From Flavobacterium saliperosum (GTDB lineage: Bacteria; Bacteroidota; Bacteroidia; Flavobacteriales; Flavobacteriaceae): DNA of 64,000 bases. The DNA lies in NCBI RefSeq assembly GCF_900100625.1, contig NZ_FMTY01000001.1:248001-312000 (forward strand). Reading direction: 5' to 3'. Positions 42,674 through 50,635 of the stretch are shown piece by piece (position 1 is the stretch's first letter; the number at the start of each line of letters is the position of its first letter). Position numbers and translations under genes: made by a program. Below the pieces are notes generated by a model. That model had not been told where the DNA came from, made no database searches, and saw only the letters and a list, made by a program, of their open reading frames with translations.

Positions 42674-42996
42674 ACATACTTCAAAAAATTCCAAAAAGAC
42701 CTTTGCTTTAAATAGTGAAGGTCTTTTTCGTTGGCATAGGCTTCCCTTTCAAAACTGATATTCCGGTAGGCCACAAAACGATTCTTAAACTGTAGCCATC
42801 GGATCAGAAACTCCATCCCGTACCACAAAAAAAAAGGCACGATTAAAAGCTCCAACTGTTGTCGGATATGGATTTTTTCATGGTTAATTACAACCAAATC
42901 TCCCCTATCCTCCTTATGGGTTAAAAGTATAAAAGGAAACAGCGTTATCCCACGAAATCCCTTTGGCGTTAAAAATTTGAATACGAGTACAATCAT
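42670..42996 (-). CDS. Small membrane protein with HEKIH motif (M56-like fragment)
   Basis: From MIVLVFKFLTPKGFRGITLF the protein is 108 residues. It contains VVINHEKIHIRQQLELLIVP, an HExxH-type motif, then a hydrophobic helix (FFLWYGMEFLIRW) and SFEREAYANEKD, an E-x-x-A element as in M48/M56 zinc peptidases. The size is far below a full peptidase, so it is either a minimal membrane metallopeptidase or an inactive relative. Two further in-frame ATGs, up to 43035, would overlap the divergent DUF5522 gene. Similar short proteins are common in Flavobacteriaceae, and I have no functional knowledge of them. Confidence 0.6.
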   Translation of the reverse strand: MIVLVFKFLTPKGFRGITLFPFILLTHKEDRGDLVVINHEKIHIRQQLELLIVPFFLWYGMEFLIRWLQFKNRFVAYRNISFEREAYANEKDLHYLKQRSFWNFLKYV

Positions 42997-43011
42997 TACG
43001 TGTAAAGTTCC

Positions 43012-43019
43012 TAAATTTG
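43012..43019 (+). promoter_or_regulatory. -7 element of the DUF5522 gene
   Basis: TAAATTTG matches TAnnTTTG; its last base is 6 nt before the ATG, predicting a leaderless message. Confidence 0.45.
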
Positions 43020-43024
43020 TGATT

Positions 43025-43204
43025 ATGAATAACACATTAGACCCGAATAATTTAAAAGAGGGGGAAGATTTCTATTATACACCGGAAGGCTACAAATGTT
43101 TCACCGAAAAATACCATTTAAAAAGAGGGTATTGCTGCAAAAGCGGCTGTCGTCATTGCCCTTACGGATTTAACAAAAAAACAGGGGGAATTACTAAAAA
43201 ATAG
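43025..43204 (+). CDS. DUF5522 family small Cys-rich protein
   Basis: The 59-residue protein from MNNTLDPNNLKEGEDFYYTP contains CCKSGCRHCPYGF, four Cys and a His that could hold a metal, and matches the small DUF5522-type proteins found across bacteria. Function unknown. The start is fixed by a -7 box immediately upstream. It is divergent from the small membrane protein gene. Confidence 0.75.
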   Translation: MNNTLDPNNLKEGEDFYYTPEGYKCFTEKYHLKRGYCCKSGCRHCPYGFNKKTGGITKK

Positions 43205-43206
43205 TT

Positions 43207-43270
43207 GGGCGTTCCCCTACGGGTCGGGCTATACGCAAGTACAAGGTACTTTGCTCCTATCCCTAACGCA
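43207..43270. repeat. Structured intergenic element after the DUF5522 gene
   Basis: The outer arms GCGTT (43209-43213) and AACGC (43265-43269) enclose a CCC-TAC-GGG hairpin and an 8-bp hairpin GCAAGTAC/GTACTTTGC with one bulge (43235-43254). From memory, sequences of the form GGGCGTTCCCC..GGGTCGGGCT..AACGC recur between genes in Flavobacteriaceae; within this window only one copy is present. Confidence 0.5.
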
Positions 43271-43433
43271 GTCCGGCTAAAAAAACAACACACAACTAAA
43301 AAATGGACATTCATTTTCAAAAATACAGAATCAAAATTCACAAGTCCTACCACAGGTCGGATATCCGATATCCCTAGGTTTCATAATGAACTTACCGAAA
43401 GATAAATCAATAAGAAACCTTAAACAAAACAAT

Positions 43434-43500
43434 AGTTCTTAGTACTTCCGTGTTTCGAAAAACACAGCGCCGTAGTAACTCAGAACCTTAGCAACTCAAC
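43434..43500. repeat. Weak period-8 array before hutU
   Basis: AGTAACTC, AGAACCTT, AGCAACTC (43474-43497) run in register; AGTTCTT and AGTACTTC precede them. The rest of the 300-nt gap (43271-43433) shows nothing I can name. Confidence 0.45.
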
Positions 43501-43504
43501 AAAA

Positions 43505-45487
43505 ATGACTTTTCAAGATCAAATACAACAAGGAATTCCATCGGTTTTACCACAACCAAAACCTTACGACACTACCATAAATCACGCACCAAAGCGTAAA
43601 GAAATACTATCCGAAGACGAAAAAAAACTGGCCCTTCGCAACGCCCTTCGTTACTTCGAACCCAAACACCACGCCGAACTGATTCCCGAATTCAAAGAAG
43701 AATTAGAAAAATACGGCCGAATTTACATGTACCGCCTTCGTCCGGAGTACCGCATGTACGCCCGCCCAATTTCTGAATACCCCGGAAAAAGCGAACAGGC
43801 AAAAGCCATCATGCTGATGATTCAGAACAACCTGGATTATGCCGTGGCTCAACACCCACATGAATTAATTACCTATGGCGGCAACGGAGCCGTGTTCAGC
43901 AACTGGGCACAATACCTGTTAACCATGAAATATTTATCGGAAATGACCGAAGAACAAACGTTGGTCATGTATTCCGGTCACCCAATGGGATTATTCCCTT
44001 CCCACAAAGAAGCACCAAGAGTGGTAGTTACCAACGGAATGATGATTCCCAACTACTCCAAACCGGACGACTGGGAGAAATTCAACGCCTTAGGAGTAAC
44101 ACAATACGGGCAAATGACCGCCGGAAGTTACATGTACATCGGCCCGCAAGGTATCGTACACGGAACTACCATCACGGTACTGAACGGCTTCCGAAAAATT
44201 ATGAAAAATCCAAGCGGTGGTTTATTCGTAACCTCTGGTTTGGGCGGAATGAGCGGGGCACAGCCAAAAGCAGGAACCATTGCCGGCTGCGTAACCGTTT
44301 GCGCCGAAGTGAACCCGAAAATCACCAAAATCCGCCACGAACAGGGCTGGATTCACGAAATCGTGGAAGACATTACGCTGTTGGTAGCCAGAGTCCGAAA
44401 AGCATTGGATAACAAAGAAATCGTGTCCATCGCCTATCTTGGAAACATAGTTGATGTTTGGGAGCGCTTCGATCAGGAGGGTTTGCACATCGATTTGGGT
44501 TCCGATCAGACATCACTGCACAATCCATGGGCGGGCGGTTACTACCCTATCGGATTCACTTTTGAGGAATCCAACGAAATGATGGCCAACAATCCGGAAA
44601 AATTCAAATCGGAAGTACAAAAAACATTGCGTCGTCATGCGGATGCGATTAACAAACACACCGCAAAAGGCACTTATTTCTTCGACTACGGGAATGCGTT
44701 CTTATTGGAAGCGTCCCGCGCCGGAGCTGACGTTATGGCGGCAAATCATATCGATTTCAAATACCCATCCTACGTGCAGGACATTATGGGACCAATGTGT
44801 TTCGACTACGGTTTCGGACCTTTCCGTTGGGTTTGCGCTTCAGGGAAACCGGAAGATTTAGCCAAAACCGACAAAATTGCCTGTGATGTACTGGAGGAAA
44901 TGATGAAAAATTCACCAGAAGAAATCCAACAGCAAATGGCCGATAACATCCAGTGGATTAAAGGCGCACAGGAAAACAAATTAGTAGTGGGTTCACAAGC
45001 CCGAATCCTATATGCCGATGCCGAAGGAAGAACCAAAATTGCCGAAGCCTTCAATCAAGCGATTGCCCGAGGTGAAATCGGCTATGTGGTATTAGGACGC
45101 GATCATCACGATGTTTCCGGTACCGATTCTCCTTACCGCGAAACCTCCAACATCTATGACGGCTCCCGTTTTACGGCTGACATGGCCATTCATAACGTAA
45201 TCGGCGACAGTTTCCGAGGTGCTACCTGGGTTTCCATTCACAATGGCGGCGGCGTTGGATGGGGTGAGGTAATTAACGGTGGTTTTGGTATGGTTCTTGA
45301 TGGTAGTAAAGAGGCTTCAAAACGCTTAGAATCAATGCTTTTCTGGGATGTAAACAACGGAATTTCCCGCAGAAGCTGGGCCAGAAATGAAGGGGCCATT
45401 TTCGCTATAAAACGCGCTATGGAGTCACAACCGTTATTAAAAGTCACCCTCCCTAATTTAGTGGATGATGCCTTATTGAATAATTAG
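43505..45487 (+). CDS. hutU: Urocanate hydratase
   Basis: The 660-residue protein is a urocanase, which hydrates urocanate to imidazolone propionate with tightly bound NAD in histidine breakdown. Visible signatures: YGGNGAVFSNWAQYLL, SGHPMGLFPSHKEAPRVV, SGLGGMSGAQPKA (NAD site) and PMCFDYGFGPFRWVCASGKP, which carries the conserved Cys region. It is about 100 residues longer than the proteobacterial enzyme (about 555), mostly at the N-terminus and in loops, as in other Bacteroidota urocanases as far as I know. No other hut gene is adjacent. Confidence 0.95.
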   Translation: MTFQDQIQQGIPSVLPQPKPYDTTINHAPKRKEILSEDEKKLALRNALRYFEPKHHAELIPEFKEELEKYGRIYMYRLRPEYRMYARPISEYPGKSEQAKAIMLMIQNNLDYAVAQHPHELITYGGNGAVFSNWAQYLLTMKYLSEMTEEQTLVMYSGHPMGLFPSHKEAPRVVVTNGMMIPNYSKPDDWEKFNALGVTQYGQMTAGSYMYIGPQGIVHGTTITVLNGFRKIMKNPSGGLFVTSGLGGMSGAQPKAGTIAGCVTVCAEVNPKITKIRHEQGWIHEIVEDITLLVARVRKALDNKEIVSIAYLGNIVDVWERFDQEGLHIDLGSDQTSLHNPWAGGYYPIGFTFEESNEMMANNPEKFKSEVQKTLRRHADAINKHTAKGTYFFDYGNAFLLEASRAGADVMAANHIDFKYPSYVQDIMGPMCFDYGFGPFRWVCASGKPEDLAKTDKIACDVLEEMMKNSPEEIQQQMADNIQWIKGAQENKLVVGSQARILYADAEGRTKIAEAFNQAIARGEIGYVVLGRDHHDVSGTDSPYRETSNIYDGSRFTADMAIHNVIGDSFRGATWVSIHNGGGVGWGEVINGGFGMVLDGSKEASKRLESMLFWDVNNGISRRSWARNEGAIFAIKRAMESQPLLKVTLPNLVDDALLNN

Positions 45488-45490
45488 TTT

Positions 45491-45560
45491 CAGGTTTCAG
45501 GTTTCGGGTTGTTCCACGAAATTTCTGACTTGAAACACGATCACTCGAAACCTGAAACCT
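45491..45560. repeat. Period-7 array with perfect inverted ends after hutU
   Basis: Ten 7-base units in one register begin CAGGTTT, CAGGTTT and end GAAACCT, GAAACCT. The ends form a perfect 15-bp inverted repeat (45492-45506 with 45546-45560). No T run follows, so a simple terminator is unlikely. Confidence 0.6.
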
Positions 45561-45567
45561 TTAAAAT

Positions 45568-46149
45568 ATGAAATCAAAGATTCACGAACTCAAAAAAAGC
45601 AATTTTAGAATTGTGAGTAAAACAATTCAACTGCTTTCGTTAACGCTCCTTTTCGTTCTTGGAGCCTGCAGCTCGGTAAGAGTAGACGCTGATTACGACA
45701 ACAATGTCGATTTCAGTCAGTATAAGACCTATGCTTTTCAGAAAAGCGGTATCGATAAAGCCGAAATTTCCGATTTGGATAAAAAAAGAATCCTTCGTGC
45801 CATCGATGCTGAAATGACTAAAAAAGGCTACACCAAAAGTGAAACCCCGGACTTACTGGTAAACATCTTCACCAAAGAAAGAGAACGTGTGGATGTAAAC
45901 CAATACAGTGCCGGATGGGGTTACGGCTGGGGCTGGGGTTGGAATCCCTACATGTGGGGAGGTCGCAATTACGTCACCACCTCTACGGAAGGAACCTTGT
46001 ACATCGATTTAATTGACGCCAAGAAAAAAGAATTGATCTGGCAGGGAAAAGGTAGTGGTTACCTCGAGCAAAGCCGTGAAAAAAAAGAGGAGCGCATCAA
46101 TGAATTTGTCGCTAAAATCCTAGTGCAGTTCCCTCCTGAGAAAAAATAA
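45568..46149 (+). CDS. DUF4136 family lipoprotein
   Basis: The 193-residue protein has a long N-terminal lead, then a hydrophobic stretch and lipobox LGACSS (Cys34). The mature part fits DUF4136: VDFSQYKTYAFQKS, DLDKKRILRAIDAEMTKKGY and GTLYIDLIDAKKKELIWQGK. A Gly/Trp/Tyr-rich stretch (GWGYGWGWGWNPYMWGG) lies in the middle. Likely a periplasmic-face or outer-membrane lipoprotein; function unknown. A terminator follows. Confidence 0.82.
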   Translation: MKSKIHELKKSNFRIVSKTIQLLSLTLLFVLGACSSVRVDADYDNNVDFSQYKTYAFQKSGIDKAEISDLDKKRILRAIDAEMTKKGYTKSETPDLLVNIFTKERERVDVNQYSAGWGYGWGWGWNPYMWGGRNYVTTSTEGTLYIDLIDAKKKELIWQGKGSGYLEQSREKKEERINEFVAKILVQFPPEKK

Positions 46150-46161
46150 TCATTCAATAGT

Positions 46162-46187
46162 AAAAGACTGTCTGCGGACGGTCTTTT
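46162..46187 (+). terminator. Terminator of the DUF4136 gene
   Basis: AAAAGACTGTC and GACGGTCTTTT pair over TGCG with a T run. Confidence 0.8.
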
Positions 46188-46254
46188 TTACAAACTAACA
46201 TTTATCATATTTTCAGTCCTTTCTGTGACTTACTTTTACCTCAAATAAAAACAA

Positions 46255-46641
46255 ATGCAAGACATTCAAAATCGCGACGATATCGAACAAATGGTGAACT
46301 CTTTTTATGCCAAAGTGCAAAAAGACGAATTCATCGGACCCATTTTCAATGAGAAAATTCAGGACCGATGGGAAATGCATCTGGAAAAAATGTACGGTTT
46401 TTGGCAAACGGTTTTATTGGATGTTCATGCCTATTCCGGAAGTCCGTTTCCGCCACACGCTCAATTACCCATCAACAAAGAGCATTTTGACCGCTGGATG
46501 GAAATCTTCACCAAAAACATCGACGAACAATTTGCAGGCCCGATTGCAGACGAAGCCAAATGGCGCGCCGGAAAAATGGCAGAAATGTTCAACTATAAAA
46601 TTGAATATTTCCGAAATGCCAATCAAAAACCTTTAACATAG
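46255..46641 (+). CDS. Group III truncated haemoglobin
   Basis: The 128-residue protein fits group III truncated globins: IEQMVNSFYAKVQKDEFIGPIF at the start, the B/E-helix region with MYGFWQTVLL, and HFDRWMEIFTKNIDEQFAGP, where the His is the expected proximal haem ligand; WRAGKMAEMF closes the helix set. Members bind oxygen or NO at a 2-on-2 globin fold; the physiological role here is unknown. It is a single cytoplasmic gene between two terminated units. Confidence 0.88.
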   Translation: MQDIQNRDDIEQMVNSFYAKVQKDEFIGPIFNEKIQDRWEMHLEKMYGFWQTVLLDVHAYSGSPFPPHAQLPINKEHFDRWMEIFTKNIDEQFAGPIADEAKWRAGKMAEMFNYKIEYFRNANQKPLT

Positions 46642-46658
46642 AAATTTGCTTTTATTAT

Positions 46659-46688
46659 TTTGATTATTTTGCAAATAGTTTACATTTG
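46659..46688 (+). promoter_or_regulatory. Promoter of the 46714 gene
   Basis: TTTG (46659-46662), 18 bp and TACATTTG (46681-46688) fit the consensus, 25 nt before the ATG at 46714. Confidence 0.65.
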
Positions 46689-46713
46689 AATACTAATTAA
46701 ACTATTGATACTC

Positions 46714-47763
46714 ATGGCAAAAAACCATACTAAACTATTTCTGACAGCTTTACTGTCCGGATTGCTTTTCTCGTGCAGTTCCACAAATCTGTTAACTTTA
46801 AGCGTTACGGAACCGGCTCCCATTTATATTCCGTCCCAAGGAAAAACAGTTGGCATCATCAACCGAAGTCTGCCTTCCAAACAAAACGAAGCCATCGATG
46901 CCATTGATAAGATTTTATCCGTTGAAGGAAAAGATCTTGACAAAGAAGGTGCTAACGAGTTGGTCTTGGGATTGCAAAACGAGCTGACCAAAAACAATGG
47001 TTTTTCCGTGGTGAAAATTGTAGAGGAATCCGATTTAAAAAGTGTGGGTTTAAGTGTCTTCCCTGCCCCATTACCTTGGGAAACTGTGGGTAAAATATCC
47101 AAACAGCACCTATTGGATTACATTTTCGAATTGTCGTTTTACGACACCGACACCAAAATCGATTACAAAACCGCAACCGTGGAAAAAGCAAATGTTATCG
47201 GAATCAAAATCCCTGTAATCGAGCATCAGGCCACGGTTACCACATTAATCAAAAACGGATGGCGCATTTACGATGTGAAAAATAAAAGTATCGTAGACGA
47301 AATAGGGTCAAACAATGTAGTCACCTCTGTTGGAAGAGGCATTAATCCGGTAACGGCCGTAGAAGCGGTCATGGGGAGAAAACAAAATGTACTGCAATTA
47401 AGCAATCGTTTGGGTGCCGATTACGCCTTAAAAACCCTTCCTTACAAAATCAGGGTTTCGCGGGATTATTATGTAAAAGGAACACCCAATTTTGAAATCG
47501 GAAAACGCAGGGCACAAACCGGAAACTGGGATGGTGCTGCCGAACTATGGGCAAAAGAAGTCAACAATTCCGATCCGAAAATTGCAGGAAGAGCGTGTTA
47601 CAACATGGCCATCATCAATGAAATCAACGGAAATCTGGAAGTTGCGGTTGACTGGGCTTCAAAATCGTACAGCGATTACGGGGATAAAACAGCCTTACGC
47701 TACCTCAACGTATTAAAAAACAGAATCTCCAAAAAAAAGCAACTCGAAGCGGAAAACAACTAA
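46714..47763 (+). CDS. DUF6340-like lipoprotein with TPR-like C-terminus
   Basis: From MAKNHTKLFLTALLSG the protein is 349 residues with lipobox LLFSC (Cys21). The segments SVTEPAPIYIPSQGKTVGII and NRSLPSKQNEAIDAIDKIL match a Bacteroidota lipoprotein family I recall as DUF6340. The C-terminal part (AQTGNWDGAAELWAKEVNNS onward, with ACYNMAIINEINGNLEVAVD) looks like TPR helices. An ATG three codons earlier is less likely because of the lipoprotein signal length. Function unknown. Confidence 0.72.
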   Translation: MAKNHTKLFLTALLSGLLFSCSSTNLLTLSVTEPAPIYIPSQGKTVGIINRSLPSKQNEAIDAIDKILSVEGKDLDKEGANELVLGLQNELTKNNGFSVVKIVEESDLKSVGLSVFPAPLPWETVGKISKQHLLDYIFELSFYDTDTKIDYKTATVEKANVIGIKIPVIEHQATVTTLIKNGWRIYDVKNKSIVDEIGSNNVVTSVGRGINPVTAVEAVMGRKQNVLQLSNRLGADYALKTLPYKIRVSRDYYVKGTPNFEIGKRRAQTGNWDGAAELWAKEVNNSDPKIAGRACYNMAIINEINGNLEVAVDWASKSYSDYGDKTALRYLNVLKNRISKKKQLEAENN

Positions 47764-47860
47764 GTTTTAAGGTAAATGTAACATTGATACATTGCTAAAA
47801 TCGTTGTAATCTCATCAAACATTTCATAACTTTACGACCAAATACAACACACAGCAAATC

Positions 47861-49618
47861 ATGAATACAACGTACGAAACCAATCCGTTAATCGAAAGAT
47901 TACCCAAGCATTTAAAACAGTTTATCAAACCGCAGGACTACAGCGAATACACACCTATAAATCAGGCAGTTTGGCGTTATGTAATGCGTAAAAATGTGGA
48001 TTATCTGGGTAAAGTAGCACACAGTTCCTACTTGGATGGTTTACGTCAGACCGGAATCGATATTGAAAGCATTCCGAACATGTATGGCATGAACCGCATT
48101 TTGAAAGAAATCGGATGGGCAGCAGTTGCCGTGGACGGATTCATTCCGCCCAATGCGTTCATGGAATTCCAGGCGTATAACGTATTGGTTATTGCTTCGG
48201 ACATTCGTCAGCTGGAACACATTGAATATACCCCTGCTCCGGACATCATTCACGAAGGTGCCGGCCACGCGCCAATCATTGCCAACCCGGAATATGCGGA
48301 ATATTTGCGTCGTTTCGGTGAAATCGGTTGTAAAGCCATTTCATCGGCACACGACTATGAAATGTATGAAGCCATTCGTTTACTGTCTATCTTAAAAGAA
48401 GCCGAAGGAACCCCGCAAGCGGAAATTGAAGCGGCCGAAAAACAGGTAGACGATTTACAAAACAATATGGGTGAACTTTCCGAAATGGCACAAATCCGAA
48501 ACCTGCATTGGTGGACGGTGGAATACGGCCTAATCGGAACGGTGGACAATCCAAAAATATACGGTGCCGGCTTGTTATCTTCTATTGGCGAAAGTGCGTG
48601 GTGCATGACCGACAACGTGAAGAAAATACCTTATGATATTTCGGCAGCCAATCAGAGTTTTGACATTACCAAACCGCAACCCCAATTATACGTCACTCCG
48701 GATTTTGCCCATTTGAGCATGGTTCTGGAAGAGTTCGCCAACAAAATGGCATTGCGTACCGGAGGTTTAAGCGGCATCAAAAAACTAATTACATCCAAAG
48801 CTTTAGGAACGATAGAATTAAGCACCGGAATTCAGATTTCAGGTGTTTTCACCAATGTGATTGAACACGACGGGAAACCGGTATATGTTCAGACTACAGG
48901 TAAAACAGCCTTATCCTACCGTGAAAAAGAATTAGTAGGCCACGGAACAGAATACCATGCAGAGGGCTTCGGTTCTCCAATAGGAAAACTTAAAGGGATC
49001 AATCTGGCGATTGAAGACATGAGTCCGCGTGACTTGCGTGCCTACGACATCTACGAAAACGAAAAAGTAACCCTTGAGTTTGAAGGCGACATTACCGTTA
49101 CAGGAGAAATCATCACCGGTTCTAGAAACCTAAGAGGTGAAATCATCATCATCAGTTTTAAAAACTGTACCGTAAAACACAAAAACACGGTGCTGTTCCA
49201 ACCGGAATGGGGCACCTATGACATGGCGGTGGGTAAAAAAGTGATTTCCGCCTTTTCCGGTCCGGCCGATGTGAACAGCTTTGACATGATCAGTCACGTT
49301 CCATCATCGCATACCATCAAACAAAAAAAATCAGCCGAAAGGGAAGAGCTCGAAATGCTGTATCGCAATGTGCGTAACATACGCGAAAACAAACCGGCCG
49401 AAATCACTCTGAAAGAAGCTTTTGCAGCAGTTACAGCAGGCCATTCTAATGATTGGCTGCTTTCTGTTGAGATCGCCGAACTCGCTCAGAAAAACAACAA
49501 TAACGACCTAACCGAAAAAGTACTGAGTCATCTGGAAAAAGTAAAATTAAACAGACCCGAAGTAGCCAAACTGATTACCAACGGACTGGAATTGATTTTC
49601 AGTAACGTACCCGCTTAG
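47861..49618 (+). CDS. Aromatic amino acid hydroxylase (phenylalanine hydroxylase-like)
   Basis: The 585-residue protein contains a pterin-dependent aromatic amino acid hydroxylase domain (about residues 15-330): PDIIHEGAGHAPIIANPEYA gives the two iron His, and YAEYLRRFGEIG the iron Glu region; WWTVEYGLIG and GAGLLSSIGES follow, as in this family. It should oxidise phenylalanine (or a related aromatic) with tetrahydropterin, oxygen and iron. The C-terminal 250 residues (including EDMSPRDLRAYDIYENEKVT and EWGTYDMAVGKKVISAFSG) are not part of the classical catalytic core; enzymes of single-domain bacterial type are about 260-300 residues. Substrate choice is unproven. Confidence 0.88.
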   Translation: MNTTYETNPLIERLPKHLKQFIKPQDYSEYTPINQAVWRYVMRKNVDYLGKVAHSSYLDGLRQTGIDIESIPNMYGMNRILKEIGWAAVAVDGFIPPNAFMEFQAYNVLVIASDIRQLEHIEYTPAPDIIHEGAGHAPIIANPEYAEYLRRFGEIGCKAISSAHDYEMYEAIRLLSILKEAEGTPQAEIEAAEKQVDDLQNNMGELSEMAQIRNLHWWTVEYGLIGTVDNPKIYGAGLLSSIGESAWCMTDNVKKIPYDISAANQSFDITKPQPQLYVTPDFAHLSMVLEEFANKMALRTGGLSGIKKLITSKALGTIELSTGIQISGVFTNVIEHDGKPVYVQTTGKTALSYREKELVGHGTEYHAEGFGSPIGKLKGINLAIEDMSPRDLRAYDIYENEKVTLEFEGDITVTGEIITGSRNLRGEIIIISFKNCTVKHKNTVLFQPEWGTYDMAVGKKVISAFSGPADVNSFDMISHVPSSHTIKQKKSAEREELEMLYRNVRNIRENKPAEITLKEAFAAVTAGHSNDWLLSVEIAELAQKNNNNDLTEKVLSHLEKVKLNRPEVAKLITNGLELIFSNVPA

Positions 49619-49653
49619 TAACATTGGTTACAATACATTTGTAATCAGCACCA

Positions 49654-49661
49654 TATCTTTG
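49654..49661 (+). promoter_or_regulatory. -7 element of the rhodanese gene
   Basis: TATCTTTG, 16 nt before the ATG. Upstream TTG sequences are at non-ideal distances. Confidence 0.45.
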
Positions 49662-49677
49662 TTAAAAAAATAACACT

Positions 49678-49986
49678 ATGGGATTATTAGACATGCTAGG
49701 ATTAGGCAACAAATCTGAAAATATTCAGGATTATGTAGCAAAAGGTGCGGTGATTATTGACGTGAGAAGTAACGGAGAATTTGCTTCGGGACACATAAAA
49801 GGCTCGAAAAACATTCCGTTAGATACCATTGCCTTTAAAATTCAGGAAATAAAAAAACTAAACAAACCGGTGATTGCCTGTTGTCGTTCCGGAATGCGAA
49901 GTGCCCAGGCCACTTCCATTTTAAAACAAAACGGCATCGAGGTCATCAACGGTGGTGGCTGGGAAAGCCTACAGAACAAATTATAA
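49678..49986 (+). CDS. Rhodanese-like domain protein
   Basis: The 102-residue protein is a single rhodanese domain with IIDVRSNGEFASGHIKGSKN and the active-site loop ACCRSGMRSAQA, whose second Cys is the likely persulphide carrier. Such proteins move sulphane sulphur. Its stop overlaps the start of the methyltransferase gene (TAATG), indicating translational coupling. Confidence 0.9.
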   Translation: MGLLDMLGLGNKSENIQDYVAKGAVIIDVRSNGEFASGHIKGSKNIPLDTIAFKIQEIKKLNKPVIACCRSGMRSAQATSILKQNGIEVINGGGWESLQNKL

Positions 49987-50606
49987 TGGACGATTTCAAC
50001 AGAAAAAAACATTGGGAAACCATTTACGACACCAAAGCGGTAAATGAAGTGAGTTGGTATCAGCCGCTTCCGAAAACTTCTTTGGATTTCATACAGAGCA
50101 ATACATCTTCCAAAGACGATGCGATTATCGACATTGGTGGTGGCGACAGTTTTCTGGTGGATCACTTGCTGGATTTGGGATATACCAATATTTCTGTTTT
50201 GGACATTTCCGAAAATGCGATTGAAAGAGCCAAAAAACGTTTGGGAAACAAAGCCGAAAGTGTGAAATGGATTGTAAGTGACATTACCCATTTTAACCCT
50301 ACGGAAAAATATGCCGTTTGGCATGACCGTGCGGTTTTTCATTTTCTGACGGATGCTTCCGACATTGAGAAATACCAACAAATCACGGCTTCTGCGATAG
50401 CGGACAACGGTAAAATGTTGATTGGAACCTTCTCCGAATCAGGACCAAAGAAATGCAGCGGTATTGAGATTAAACAGTACTCCGCCAACTTGCTTGAAGA
50501 AACATTCAAAACGAATTTTAAAGCGGTGGAATGTTTTTTTGAAAACCATACAACACCCTTTGATACGATTCAGAATTTTGTATTCTGCAGTTTTGAGAAA
50601 AAATAA
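49986..50606 (+). CDS. Class I SAM-dependent methyltransferase
   Basis: From MDDFNRKKHWETIYDTKAVN the protein is 206 residues. The SAM-binding motif I is IIDIGGGDSFLVDHLLDLG, followed by ISVLDISENAIERAKKRL (motif post-I) and a motif III-type region with WHDRAVFHFL. Substrate unknown; the start WETIYxTKAVNEVSWYQ is typical of a small thiol/metalloid or unknown-substrate group often beside rhodaneses. The one-base overlap with the rhodanese stop argues for a joint role. Confidence 0.85.
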   Translation: MDDFNRKKHWETIYDTKAVNEVSWYQPLPKTSLDFIQSNTSSKDDAIIDIGGGDSFLVDHLLDLGYTNISVLDISENAIERAKKRLGNKAESVKWIVSDITHFNPTEKYAVWHDRAVFHFLTDASDIEKYQQITASAIADNGKMLIGTFSESGPKKCSGIEIKQYSANLLEETFKTNFKAVECFFENHTTPFDTIQNFVFCSFEKK

Positions 50607-50633
50607 AAAATCCCGCAGGTAGCGGGATTTTTT
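50605..50633. terminator. Bidirectional terminator (methyltransferase / DUF4230 gene)
   Basis: AAAAAATCCCGC and GCGGGATTTTTT over a 5-nt loop between convergent genes. Confidence 0.85.
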
Positions 50634-50635
50634 TA

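Noticed and set aside
42976..42979. TTTG as -33 box of the DUF5522 promoter
   Set aside because: The spacer to TAAATTTG would be 32 bp, well beyond the usual 17-23 bp.
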